Shown here: piece by piece, positions 1 to 12,715 of the stretch
Position numbering within the stretch: the stretch's first letter is position 1
Layout: each line of letters opens with the position of its first letter
Program-made: the position numbers and the translations under genes
DNA from: Aquanectria penicillioides
Lineage: Eukaryota; Ascomycota; Sordariomycetes; Hypocreales; Nectriaceae
Reading direction: 5' to 3'
DNA length: 64,000 nt
Assembly (NCBI GenBank): GCA_003415625.1
Contig: PYIU01000001.1
Location: 1,798,001 to 1,862,000 of the forward strand
The notes under the pieces: generated by a model
Seen by the model: the letters and a program-made list of their open reading frames with translations, nothing else
Told to the model about the DNA's origin: nothing
The model's database searches: none

Positions 1-2750
1 AGCTAAGTAGCTTGGCGACTAGCGACTGGCGACTGGCACCAAGCAGATCGAACAGCTGGCGCCCACCTCCCCACGCACAGCGCACACGCTCACACACTCA
101 CACACACTCACACACACTCGCAGACAAACGAGACAAACACCACCGACACACCGACGCCGCCGCACGCTAAGCATTGAAATCCCACGCTTGCTCACCTCAT
201 GCATCGGCCATCCATCGCGCTCCAGAAACAAGGCACAGATCCTGACCCTGCCCTCCCACACACCGCAGCAGCCCGCGCCGCATGATTTGCATGCTGGCAT
301 GTCAATCACGTTCCAGAGACGACTGCATACTTGACACACACGCGCAAAGGCGCAAACATCCACCACCAGCCGGGCAACCGTCAGTGACCAAGAGTCCCAG
401 CCCAGACACACACCCCATCCTGCATCCCCGGACGACATCCCCCAGCCTGAACAAGATGAGGAGTGAGAAAGTGGATTGCTGCCCTGCTAGGGGTCCAACC
501 GGAACCTGGTCCTCTGAAGCGGCGGCAAGTATTTACATTCGTTCATTTACCAGAGTATAGTCCAACTCTCATGACCGTTAAGTTGAAAGGGAAAAAAAAA
601 CCGCCATCATGGCGAATCATGGCATCTAGTCTAGACCTTAAACTTGAGACGGCATGGCCGAGATCGCCACTGCGCTACACGGCCGTTCCTTTTGGCCTCC
701 CGCAACAACCTCGTCCTTGTCTGAAGATCTCCCAAGCCCAAAGCCCAAGCCAAGACCTTAACATATCCAGTTAATAATAGTACGCCATCTGGGCCTCGTT
801 GGTCGGGGGGCGTTCACCATCATCGGGCCTTGGGTTCTAGGTCTGGTCTTGGTCTGCGGACAACCCCGCCACGATGCCCACAACCCGGTGGCTTCAGCTA
901 AAGTCGCACCACTCCACTTCTGACTCCTTGCCTCTCTTAGCCATGGTACCTGGCCGATGTCACTAATGGATGGCCCTGGCGACTCCCCAGAGTCCCAGAC
1001 GTCCCAGATGATAGATCCCCTTTTCACAAGCGCCCACGCTCATTTCTCTAGGTAGCAAGGATCCCACCAACCACAGCCGACCTTTTGATCTTTGCCAAAG
1101 AGCAACCCATGGTTGGCGATGTGCCAGAACAATCAATCAATTTTTCTCTGATGCCCTGGTGATCTCGGCCCCTACCGAGCCTTGGGGTTTTCCCGGGCTC
1201 CGTCCTCCGTTTTGATAAGGATACAGGCATGCAGGTGTCTGAACCCGCTCTTGGTTCTGGAGGACCTGATGGTGCACAAGTGCAAACACAACGTCCCAAT
1301 GGATTTTTGTGGTACAGGGTAGTTGGTTGTTGTCATGAAAAGGCACTTGGCATGCAGTTGTATAAGACCAGGCGCGTGGAGGCAATCTCTTGCAAAATCT
1401 TGTGTACTTGTTTGGGTGTGCATCATGATAGTGCTGGGCTTGTGTGGGTGTTTTGAGCTGTCTCCCTTGGTTTTCCTCCCCGTGCATCGGAGCTTTGTGC
1501 CTCTTGAGGCTAGCTAACGATTGGTAGTTGTCTACAAACTGAAGCCCAAACAAGATTGCCTAAGACTGCAACAGTTGCTTGAGCTTTGTCTTGTCCAAGC
1601 GTAACATGACATGGCGATCAAGATGAACGCGATTTCAATTGTACCATAGTTCAGACTAAGGCCCCACCGCCTCTCGTATCGCATTCTTTTCTCCAGGCTG
1701 AAATTAGACGATGGGGGTTTGAGGCGGAACGAGATGAGAAGCTGGTTTTAGACTCACCTGCAACCAGCCCATGCCAGATAAGTAGGAGTTGCGGAGAGCA
1801 CATGAAATAATAAGTCAAACCAGTCCAATTAACAGTATAACGGCCTATAAAACGTATAAAACCTTGCTAGACCCCCTGCGTCAACTCCCGAGCAGAATAT
1901 CATGTGAGACATCCAACAACATCACACACATCTGGGGAAGGAGTTACAATTGATAAAGGAGCTCCTTGAGTTGTGTGCCAGGGCAGTTTCCATGACCCGC
2001 AATTCGGAGCTAGTGAGCAAGGCCCCGCGCCAACCTAGATCGAGACAGGGAAATGAAAGCTGTCATTGCTGCTCGGGCCATTCTACCACCTGTACAGTAC
2101 TATGGTACTCCATGAAGATCGACCAGGTGCGACGTATTTCCACTCATCATGTGCAATGACGAGATGAAATAGGCGGCATTCTGACCATTTGCATGTATTG
2201 ATAGGGCTGAAAGCTATACGCTCTCTGCAGGGCGACCGAACATTAGCCGTTTTGCGAGCGTTTTATTTGCTGTGTTGGGAGCGTTGTTTTGTTAGAGTCA
2301 TAGACTCATAGACACGTTGGAGCACCAGCGCACACACAGGTAACTAACAGCACTAGCACCCGTACCAGCAGCCGTAGCATAGAAGCCAGCCCGGCAGCTG
2401 GGAAGAAAAAAGAAGGGAAGAAAAAGAACAGCTAAACCCGAAAAGGAAATCGGCGTGGTCGTCCCAGGTCTTTGGGGCCACCTCTTCGCTGGAAGCCAGG
2501 CGGTCCAAGTGCCTAAGCAGGGAAAATTGTCGCTACCTACCTTTACCTTGCCTTTCACCAGCCTTGCTCTGGAGCTGCGAAAATCCACCCCCGTGATTGC
2601 TTCCCATCCTTTCCATTCCTCATCACCATCTTTCCTTTTGATACCCATCGTAACCCTCACTGGAGCTCCCTACGCATCGAGCATCCGACCTCTCTGCACG
2701 ACCTACCGACCACTCGCCTCATTCTCCCCGACCGCTCGATTCCGCATCAG
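1..2750. other. Gene-free stretch
   Basis: I find no reading frame here with recognisable domains, a convincing ATG context or intron support. Positions 75-150 are a CA-rich simple stretch. A TATA-like pair (CTATAAAA and GTATAAAA) lies near 1843-1862, but no credible coding region follows it. From about 2400 the DNA becomes pyrimidine-rich toward the leader of the gene starting at 3117. Confidence 0.6.
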
Positions 2751-3116
2751 TTGATTGATAGAATGGCTGCTGTGAGTCCATCTCCATGTCCACGCGCACA
2801 CCCACATCCACATCCACATCCACCCATCCGCATCCACGTCCAGAGCATCTCCATCCGACCTCAGGCTTGACGCTCTCGTGCCCGCCCCCTACCGCTTCCC
2901 TCGGGCTCGCTCGCCTCGCCAGTCCTGCCACCCGCCTCGCAGCTGCCACGGCCGCCAGCCTGGCTACATTTTGCCCTCCCGCTCCCTCGCCTCCGCATCG
3001 TCGACTCGCATCAGCTTCCCTTTATTTGCCTTCTTCCCCTGTCCACACACACCCGTACACACATTTTTGCGCCGCGTCCCGAGTAGCCCAACCGCGAGAC
3101 CTCAGCAGACTGCACC
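2751..3116 (+). other. Probable 5' leader of the DUF2433 gene
   Basis: This CT-rich stretch lies directly upstream of the start codon at 3117. An ATG at about 2763 is followed at once by GCTGCT and a GTGAGT donor-like site. AG acceptors near 3105-3110 precede the main ATG, so a leader intron is possible. I could not join the short upstream ATG in phase with the main frame, so I treat it as untranslated. Confidence 0.4.
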
Positions 3117-5300
3117 ATGTCGACTCCCCCCGCCGACCGCGATCCTGCCTCGATTCCCTGGAGGGATTCCTCCTCTGCCCGACCCGTCGCTAACAAATCT
3201 CAGCCCCGACCGTACAATAACCCAGGCTCAGGCTACCTGCAAAACGGTGCGAGCGGCCTCCCCCCTCCCGGTGCTGCTCCGCTTTTGCCCAACCAAGGCC
3301 GCATCATCCAGACCGGCCCCATCAGAGTTCTCTGTATCGCAGACGTTCGAGGTGAGCTTCCATCCCCTCCGGAATCCCTTGAGCACCTCTAAAATCGCGT
3401 CGCAGGAAACTTGAGATCCCTCAACGACCTCGCAAAACAGGCACGAGCTGACCACATCATCCACACCGGTGACTTTGGCTTCTACGATGACACTTCGCTG
3501 GAACGGATCGCCGAGAAGACCCTCAAGCATGTCGCTCAATACTCGCCTCTGATTCCCGAGCCCGTCAAGAAGGCAATCCAACAAGGCGGCCCCGGCCCCG
3601 TCAAGACCCGATTCCCTGCGAGCGACCTACCCCTCTCTGAGCTTCCCCTCCTCCTCACCGGCGAGCTTAAGCTTGAGGTGCCCGTCTACACCGTGTGGGG
3701 TGCCTGCGAGGATGTCCGAGTGCTCGAGAAGTTCCGAACCGCCGAATACAAGGTCCCCAACCTGCACATCATCGACGAGGCTCGTTCAATGTTGCTGGAG
3801 ATTGGTGGCGTTAAGCTGAGACTACTTGGCCTTGGTGGTGCCGTCGTCATGCACAAGCTATTTGACAACGGCGAAGGCAGAACTACTATTGCCGGTGGAC
3901 AGGGAACCATGTGGACAACTCTTCTGCAGATGGGCGAGCTCGTCGATACCGCGCACCGAGTCTACGATCCTACCGAGACCCGCATCTTTGTCACCCACGC
4001 CTCACCCGCACGTGAGGGTATCCTTAACCAGTTGTCAGTGACACTCAAGGCCGATTTCTCCATCTCAGCCGGCCTTCACTTCCGATATGGTAGCTCCTAC
4101 AATGAGTTCAGCGTCAACCCTACTCTGGACCACTATCGCGGCAAGCTTGCCGCCTCCAAGGCTTCATTCAACGACGTCTGGGAAACTGTCAAGGGCGAGG
4201 TGGAGCCTGCCATCCAGCAGAACGAAGCTCAGCAAAACCTCCTCAAGAATGCTCTGCAGATTGTCGAGAAGATGCCCACAACTGCTGCCGGTGGTAACCC
4301 CTTCGGTGGTCCCGTAGCTGGCCAGGCTGCCCTGGGCCAAGTCGATGAGAGTGCCTTCAAGAACATGTGGAACTTTAACCTTGCAGATGCTGCCTTCGGA
4401 TATCTAGTTTTGGAGATCCAGGACGGTCGTATCGGTACTGAGATGCGTGCCCAAGGCTTCAACTTCTCCCACCGTGGTGCTAAGCAGCAGCCCGGCGTTC
4501 CTTCGTCATCGACTCCTGCCCCGGCTTCTGCTGGCCTTCCCGCTCCGGCTCCTCCCTCGACACAGTCTGGCGCTCCTCCACCTGCCAGCCGACAAGTTTC
4601 GTCACAGCAGCCGCCCAAGCCTGCAGTGGCAACCCCCTTGCCCGGCCCCCCTAAGCCAGCAACCCCTCAGCCAACGCAGTCTGCCAGCTCTCCCGCTCCT
4701 CCTCCCAGCAAAGATATCGAGAAGCCTCCTGTGACGATAGGCACCAACGGCTCTGCCAATGGCCCCGAACCAGTCTCATCACCTGTCCCCAAGACCCCTG
4801 CCTCTGACATTATCGGCCTGTTCATCATGAATGTGAGCTCCGAGGAGCAGTGCCGAGACCTGTTCGATGACGAGGACAAGCCCAAGATTCTCAAGGTAGA
4901 GAAATGGGGCAACTCTAACAAGGTCGTTCAGTTCAAGACGGCTGACGACCGCGACGCCGCCATGGCCCGACTTCCCGAGGAGGTGAAGACTCGAACCCAG
5001 GAGGACCGATCTAAGCCTCTGGTCAAGATCTTCCAACACCGCGAGGGCAAGACATTTGGTAACCGAGGTGGCGCTGGAAGCTGGGGCAACAGCACGCGTG
5101 GCGGTGCTTCCAATACCAGCGGCTACCGCAGTGCCGGCGGCGGTGCCAGCGATTCTGAATCTAACCGACGCGGCGGACGAGGTGGACGAGGTGGCCGTGG
5201 CGGAGATCGCGGCCGTGGCGGACGAGGCCGAGGAGGCATCAAGGGTGACACTGGCACCTCCTCGCCTGCGGCTGCTCCCTCCACCCCCGCTGCCGATTAA
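3117..5300 (+). CDS. DUF2433 calcineurin-phosphoesterase-like protein with RGG tail
   Basis: Two exons, 3117-3351 and 3406-5300, join in phase across a 54-nt GTGAGC...GCAG intron and give 709 aa. After a disordered N-terminus, residues about 68-110 resemble a metallophosphoesterase start (IADVRGN...HTGDFGF), followed by GACED and THASP segments and then a region matching the fungal DUF2433 family. The metal ligands look degenerate: DxR replaces DxH, and GACED sits where GNHD/E is usual. A Pro/Ala/Ser-rich linker follows. Next is an RRM-like segment (GLFIMNV..., VVQFKTADDRDAAMARL), and last an RGG/RGR-rich tail typical of RNA binding. I infer a cytoplasmic or nuclear RNA-associated protein that probably lacks normal phosphatase chemistry. 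The ATG at 3117 is chosen because it opens the conserved exon. Confidence 0.85.
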
Positions 5301-5827
5301 ATAACTTGATCGATACACCCCAACACGGACACATGCTGTCCCGGCGAGACCGTGGTCTACCCCCCATGGTTTCAGCACTTAGCTTTGCCCATGCGGCATC
5401 CCTTTCTTGTTCACATGTGATTTTAGTTCGGGGGGCCAGGGGGCAGGAGAAACGGAGGAAGGAGTCCTTCGAACCGCGTTTTCATGTATGTGTACCTAAT
5501 GAGATCTCGGGGCCGTTGAGCTTCGGCATCGAGGATTTGGCTTTTTTCTAGCTTTTGACCTGTATGGAGTTCAGTCGTGAAGAGAATTAAAAAAAATCAT
5601 TCTGGGCCCTGATAATGAGTTGACTTAGGGGGGAACGTGTGCCGGTATTTGTTAGTGTATGTCTATGTGTGCTGCGGGTTGTGGGAGGGAGGCATAGAGG
5701 CAAGTGTGGTATACCCTTCTATTATACACTGGCAGCGATTTTTTTTTCTCTTACAGGCTGCTCGCAATGCCTGGCTAGTTCAAGTTACCTAGAATTACAT
5801 TTGGCTACCTATACAATCGAGAAGAGC

Positions 5828-6887
<1,060 letters not shown>

Positions 6888-7149
6888 TCAGTTTGGGAAA
6901 CCTGGGATCGTACGAGGCTGAGATAATTTGGAAAATTGCTGTCGACAAGGGGTGGGTCCCCAAGCGAGACTGCACTTCAGCCTTGTCCCTTGCCACTGTG
7001 GCTGACGGACGTGGATTTGGTGGTTGCCGTTGGAGTTCGGCTCATGACAGGGAAGTTGTGAGTTTGTGATGAACGTTGCACCCCTCCCCCGAAATTGTCG
7101 TTGGAGATTGTGTTTTTTTGGGACCGGATCTGCCTGTCTTACTTACCGT

Positions 7150-7338
7150 TTAGACCGAATCACTAGTTGTCGAGATGGCCGATTCTTCAGTTCGGGCTCG
7201 CTCGCGTATCTTCTCGCGGTAGCCGTTGAGGGCGTTGGCGAAAGTGTGGATCTTGCCCTTGAGAAACCAGGCAACGAATGCGATCAAGGACAAGAGAGCC
7301 AGCAGGAGAAGCGCAATGCTTGTAGCTGGGTTTGGCAT
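7150..7338 (-). CDS. Small single-pass membrane protein, unknown function
   Basis: A 62-aa frame starting MPNPATS has one strong hydrophobic helix (residues about 7-26, ending VAWFLKG), then a basic amphipathic segment with YREKIRERAR. It lies upstream of COQ5 on the same strand and is divergent from the E1-alpha gene at 8108. The layout (short lumenal N-terminus, one helix, charged tail) is like small tail or signal-anchored proteins. A GTAAGT site just past the stop (about 7146) hints at a 3' UTR intron or an alternative C-terminus. I do not recognise a family. Its composition is protein-like, but length alone is weak support. Confidence 0.45.
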   Translation of the reverse strand: MPNPATSIALLLLALLSLIAFVAWFLKGKIHTFANALNGYREKIRERARTEESAISTTSDSV

Positions 7339-8107
7339 GCTGGAACAAATGTCGATCCTGATGTGGCTTGTGAATGCTTAGTGGGACGGGATGGTAAATT
7401 CACGGTGCGGAAGCGGGATGAGAAGAGTGAGTTGACAAAAGGGTTTGGAGTTGCTGCATTTTGTTGTTGTTTATTCCAAGTGTACGAGAGGTAGCACGAG
7501 TAGCTGCTGAGAGATGCATGTTCCCTCGTTCACTGGGTGGTTGTATTTTGTTTGTTGTTTACCTGCCTCCAATGGTTGTACTGGACGCCTTCTCACTGGC
7601 ACCTGGCGACCAGCCCTTGCCAGGTGCCCAGCTGCCAGGTGCTAGAAGTGGGTGGGATCTGACCTGTTATCGGAACGTGGGGTTGGGCCCGATAAGCAAT
7701 TGTGTGGGGGAGGGAAGCATGGACACTGGCGCATCCACCCCAAAGAGATGGAGGGCAGCACGAGACCTGCGACAAGGGACAATCTCTTCTTGTTCCCCAG
7801 GCTCTGGTCGCGAAACGGCTTTGTTCAAGGGGGAGCTAGGATCTCCAAGCCATGGGGCTTCTCCTCTCGGGGCTTGTTTTTGAGTTACCGAGCCGGGTCG
7901 TCAAACAGCGGCTTATCACTGTCTCGGCTTACACGGTTGGTGTCGGCTCAAGATGACGTCGATACCCAGACTTCTAGACGTCTGCCAGTCGCTCCTCGGT
8001 AATCTAACTAACTTCCCATCCCTTAAGATAACGGCTGAAGCTGATTGAAGTTACCCAATCGATCAATTAAAAGTTCAAGCACCAGAGAGTCGAGAAACAC
8101 CATCAAA
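7339..8107. other. Intergenic region between divergent genes
   Basis: About 770 bp separate the small membrane protein (-) from the E1-alpha gene (+). I see no domain-bearing frame. Near 7595-7645 is a locally repetitive CTGGCACCTGGCGACC / CAGGTGCCCAGCTGCCAGGTGC stretch with short palindromic pieces. The region presumably holds both promoters. Confidence 0.5.
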
Positions 8108-9512
8108 ATGAAGTCTTCCCGCGCTCTGCGGCAAGCCGCCCTGCGAAGGGCCGGCCTCTGCAAACCCTCGACGCCGTCCTTTGTTCGAGCGGCTAGCAGC
8201 GTCTCGCAGAGACCCAATTCGGCCTTCGTATCGTTCCCCGGCGCCTTGAAGAGTGAATTCACAAACAGCCTCAAGTTCGAGACACCGGAGTCATACCCTG
8301 CGCTGCCGACGTACCGCGTGGTAGACCAGCATGGAGAGGTTGTGGACAAATCCTTCACGCCAGACATCTCGGACGAGGAAGTTATTCGACTCTACAAAGA
8401 CATGGTATTCATCTCAATCATGGACTTGATCATGTTTGATGCGCAGAGACAGGGGCGAGTTAGCTTCTACATGGTGAGCGCCGGCGAGGAGGCCGTGAGC
8501 GTGGGTAGCTCGAGTGTGCTTGATCGCGAGGACGTGATATTCTGCCAGTACCGCGAGCAGGGCGTTTTCAAGGAGCGGGGATGGACAGCAAAAGAGTTCA
8601 TGTCACAATTGTTTGCGAATAAGAATGACCCGGGGAGGGGGAGGAACATGCCAGTGCACTACGGAAGCACGGAACTACACATTGTGAGTTGTCGCTTGAC
8701 TTGCAGCGAGAAGGATGTTGGCTGACATGAGATTGAAGCACTCCATTTCATCCCCCTTGGCCACCCAGCTCCCGCAGGCTTCGGGAGCGGCTTATGCCTT
8801 GAAGATGCAAAAGCTGCAAGATCCAAATGCTAAGCCTAGGGTGGTGACGGCATTCTTTGGTGAAGGAGCTGCTAGTGAAGGAGACTTCCACGCCGCGTTG
8901 AATATTGCCGCTACGCGAGGATGCCCTGTCATCTTTATCTGCAGAAACAACGGTTTCGCTATTTCGACGCCGACACTGGATCAATATCGCGGCGATGGCA
9001 TTGCTAGCCGTGGTCTGGGGTACGGCATTGACACTATACGCATCGATGGCAACGACATTTGGGCCGTGCGAGAAGCAACGAAGAAGGCACGGGAGATGGC
9101 GCTCCAGGATGGTGGAAAGCCAGTACTAATTGAGGCCATGACATACCGAGTGTCGCACCACAGCACCTCGGACGACTCGTTTGCGTACCGAGCCCGCGTG
9201 GAGGTGGAGGACTGGAAGCGGCGGGACAACCCCATTACGCGGCTGCGCAAGTGGATGGAGGCCAAGGGCATTTGGGACGAGGCTAAAGAGAAGGCGGTGC
9301 GCGAGAGCCTGCGCAAGGAAATCCTCAAAGGGTTCAGCGAGGCTGAGCGGGAGAAGAAGCCGCCGATCCGAGGCATGTTTGAGGACGTGTACGAGGAACT
9401 GACGGACGACTTGAAAGCGCAGATGGCAGAGCTGAGAGACATGCTCGAGAAGTACCCGAATGAGTATGAAACTGGAGAGTTTGAGGGCGGAAAGGACAGT
9501 CTAAAGGGTTAA
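8108..9512 (+). CDS. BCKDHA: Branched-chain 2-oxoacid dehydrogenase E1 subunit alpha, mitochondrial
   Basis: Thiamine-diphosphate enzyme that decarboxylates the 2-oxoacids of Leu, Ile and Val, as the alpha partner of an alpha2beta2 E1 in the mitochondrial matrix. Exons 8108-8683 and 8739-9512 join in phase 0 across a 55-nt GTGAGT...AAG intron and give 449 aa. The N-terminus is Arg/Ala/Ser-rich like a targeting peptide. Diagnostic segments are MPVHYGS followed by ISSPLATQLPQASGAAYA, the ThDP motif GEGAASEGDFHAA...CRNNGFAIST, and the phospho-loop YRVSHHSTSDDSFAYR. The first regulatory Ser of the animal enzyme is kept in that loop. The second position (AYRSVDE in animals) reads AYRARVE, so only one-site control would be possible. 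The later ATG at 8410 would delete the targeting sequence, so 8108 is preferred. Confidence 0.96.
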
Positions 9513-10802
9513 TACCAAGTATGGGAGGATAACTAGCAACAAAAAAACCTGAAAAAATTCACGAATACATGAAATGGCAGCAGAGAGTTTTACAGAGGCT
9601 GGGAGCTACCATGTAGACGTGATGTAGGTACAATGGGACTTCGGTCGTGGAAATTTGGCATGGGATCCAGGTCCAAGCTCGGATGCAATACCGGGCCAGT
9701 TCGCCCGAAGCGGCCCGGGGAACAGAGCACGCCTCATCCGCCACCTCACGGAGCGTAGCTTGATTTCTAATGGTGATGGGGGGGGTCTTTGATTATTTCT
9801 TTCGTCATGGCACCGAAAAATTCCTTTTCTGTCTCAACGAAGGGATCCCTGCTGTTGGGTTCCGTGCGGCCAGGTGAGGCTGATAAGGGGAAGTTCGGTT
9901 GGGCATCAGGACGAGACGGGTGGCGTTGTTTTTGTTTTTTCCTCGCTCCCCCCTCCCGCTGCCTGCTGTCTGCAAACGGGTTGTGTTTGGCGACGACGGG
10001 AACAGTTGGCATTGCATGGCGTACGTATGGGATGCGAGGCCGTGACGATGGAACCAGTTGGACGGTGAGACTGATGGGAGGTATCGGCGGATGGTTTGTC
10101 GGTTTAGTGGTCCCCTGCAAGGTGCTAGGGATGGTTAGGGGTCCTTCCAGTGGGTGAAGCGGCGCCACGATGCACTACGTGTGGCACCGGGCGGGCCTCC
10201 CCATAAAACGACAAAACGGGGCCCTGGCCTGGATGGGCCTGGCCGCCCTTGGCCCGGACAAAGTTGGGCCTCTGCAGGTGGGAGGGAATCATGATGGACG
10301 CTGGGAAGGGCGAATATTTGTAACCGTGGATTATATAACCGCCGCCACATATTGGAAGGATTGATTAGTCGGACCTTGGGCGTTTGATATATGAGCATGA
10401 TGGGTCAGCCAGCTTACTCTCTGTGTGAATGTGTGGGATAATAAGACCACCAACCGACCGACCCGTTCCTGTCCCTGTGTCACCAACCTTTGTGGTCCCG
10501 TCCAGCCATGATGGACCGGCAGGTAGCTTGGCCTGGAATCGGGGAGCCCCGTACTTATCAGCTGGTGAGGTGAACCAAGTGGGTGGGCTGTTTGCGGGTG
10601 TAGATCGTAGTGCACGAGCGCGATGGGGTATACTATGGATTTGCGTTGGGTTGGGGGTCGGAGTCGGGGCTTAATGGGCCCGAATCGAAGCACCAGGCAT
10701 CACGCCAGAAGCGGTCGAGCCTTTGACTCGGGATGCATTGGGAGGCACGAAGCCAGCGTTTGGAAGATTTCCATTTGAGTGGGAGAGTGAGTGAGTGAGC
10801 GG

Positions 10803-10848
<46 letters not shown>

Positions 10849-11429
10849 GAGAGAGACAGAGACAGACAGAGAGAGAGAAGGAGACGGTGAGCGGCAGCGC
10901 CAAGCGTGTTTGCCTGGGTAGTTTGGTGGTACAGCACCTTGGCCTACAGGGCCATGATACTCTGGTGCTAGAACCTTGCCTGCCTCGTGCGGAAAAAAGT
11001 GTGCTCCACTGCCCAACAGGCGCCAACCAAAGGACTAGAGCGGCACAGCATGCAGCACACCCGCAGTACAGAACACAGTCACAGAGCACACCACAGCACG
11101 CACACCTCAGCACAGTGTGGGGGGTTCGCAAGCGGGTACACGACTTGGCCTTCTCCAGGCTGCCATGGGCACGTCTTCTGCGCTGCCGCAGAAGCCCTTG
11201 GCGTGAACTAGCCAGGAATGCGGCTGTTGGTTGTACAGTGTCGGAATGCCGATGGAGAGCACAGTGGCCTGTATTCGCACGGCCGTCCGCAATCTGTGGC
11301 AAACCCTGCGTGCAGCGCTGTGCAGCGTTCCGGCCGGCCTGCTCGCTCACCATCGCTGGCACTAGCACGCACTGCGGACCACCTATGACCTAGGTACTCA
11401 GAGGCTAACCCACTAACTACCATCTTCAG
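9513..11429. other. Gene-free stretch of about 1.9 kb
   Basis: No frame with recognisable domains or intron structure is seen on either strand. The stretch contains a GACA microsatellite (10811-10880) and a TATA-like GGATTATATAACC near 10329. It separates the 3' end of the E1-alpha gene from the long leader of UFD4. Confidence 0.55.
10811..10880. repeat. (GACA)n / (GA)n microsatellite
   Basis: About nine perfect GACA units from 10811 are followed by mixed GAGA/GACA units to about 10880. Frames through it read as low-complexity Arg/Glu/Gln or Leu/Ser/Val strings and should not be taken as genes. Confidence 0.9.
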
Positions 11430-12715
11430 GCATTGGTATTACCACTACCACTCTCTACTACTGCCGCACACACACACGTCAACTGCCAACCGCCATCCGC
11501 CATCCGCCTGCCGCCGACCACCATCCCACGAGATTTCCCTCTTTTCCCTCCCCGACATCCAACATCGATCCTCCTCCTCTCTTCCCAATTTTCCCTCGTT
11601 GACCGAGCATCGCCAGAATCTCTCTCCGCCTCCCCCCATCGCCCCGCGTCCCCCCGACCTTCTCTCCCCAGAGAAGCCACGATCCGGACCCCGCTGTGCC
11701 TGCGCCTTGCGCCCGCGCCTGCCCGCTCCTGCCCGCTGCCCTCCTGATGGCGTAGTCGGTAGTCTGGGCATGGCAGAACGAACATCGGCAGGTGATAACG
11801 AAGTGCGACTTCCCTCTACCTCGATAGCCTCATCCTCAACCTCCACCGTCCCGCCGCAGTCGGCTGCTGCCGTGTCTCCAGGTTCTCAGAGGTAGGGTCA
11901 ACCCTTTGTCTCCTCCCGCGTTTGTCCTTCCCCCCGTCCCCGTCCCTGTCGTTTGCTCTTCGTCCGCCCTCAACACCATCACCATCACCGCCTGCATCTG
12001 CCACCACAAGTCACCTCAAGCCACTCCATCGTCATCCATCGACTCGTCCCTCCCCCGTCTCGACCGGGAGCCGTGCGCCGCTGCCTTTCGCACCTTGCAC
12101 CATCGCCTTCCGCCGACTGCACTTCCTCCACCGCCTGCCTCTCTTGCAACCCTCAACATCGTCGCCCGTCAAAACCCGCCGACCTTCATATGAGTGCCAT
12201 GTCGTCGGTTTCGTGGGCGCCTTGTTCCTGATTTACATCCATTCACGCACCCATCCGCACACATCCACTCGCAGCCCACTTTCATATACGCACATACGCA
12301 CATACACACTACACACTTCCCGCTTTCTGTCATATTTGTGCCCGCCCCTCATTCTGCTGCCGCTGCTGCTGCCTTCTGCCCCAGATGCTGAACCGCCGCC
12401 CATTCGCCTCTTGCCCTTTGTCTTGACCTTCTATCCTGTGCCGTCATCGGCCTGTGTGTCTACGATCTCGACCAAGCTCTCCCATCCTGCATCATTTGGC
12501 GGCGGCGGCCGTGGCATCTCCATTCACCGTCATCACCGATCAATATTATTGAATTGGGGCCGGGGAGTTGTGCCTCTCGCCTCTGTCTCCCTCCTTCCCG
12601 TTCCCGTCTTGTGCAACACCACACATCCATCCTCTTCTTCTTCTCTTACTTCTCCTGCTTCTTCCACGCCTTCGTTAATTCTAGTCCTCCATCCGCATCA
12701 ACAGGACCAAAGCTC
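11430..12715 (+). other. Long CT-rich leader/promoter region of UFD4
   Basis: This strongly pyrimidine-rich stretch of about 1.3 kb ends at the UFD4 start codon. It contains an upstream ATG frame at 11770-11895 (41 codons) ending beside a GTAGGG donor-like site. CAG acceptors lie near 12700. The phases of that frame and the main gene do not match, so I read it as leader, perhaps with a leader intron and an upstream ORF. No domain is visible. Confidence 0.45.

Noticed and set aside
10790..10880. GACA array as a CRISPR-like or coding repeat
   Set aside because: There are no spacers, the unit is 4 bp, and the organism is eukaryotic. It is a microsatellite.
11770..11895. Upstream coding exon of UFD4
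   Set aside because: The frame ends beside a GTAGGG donor but in phase 2, and no acceptor near 12,700 continues the main frame in that phase. Treated as leader/uORF.
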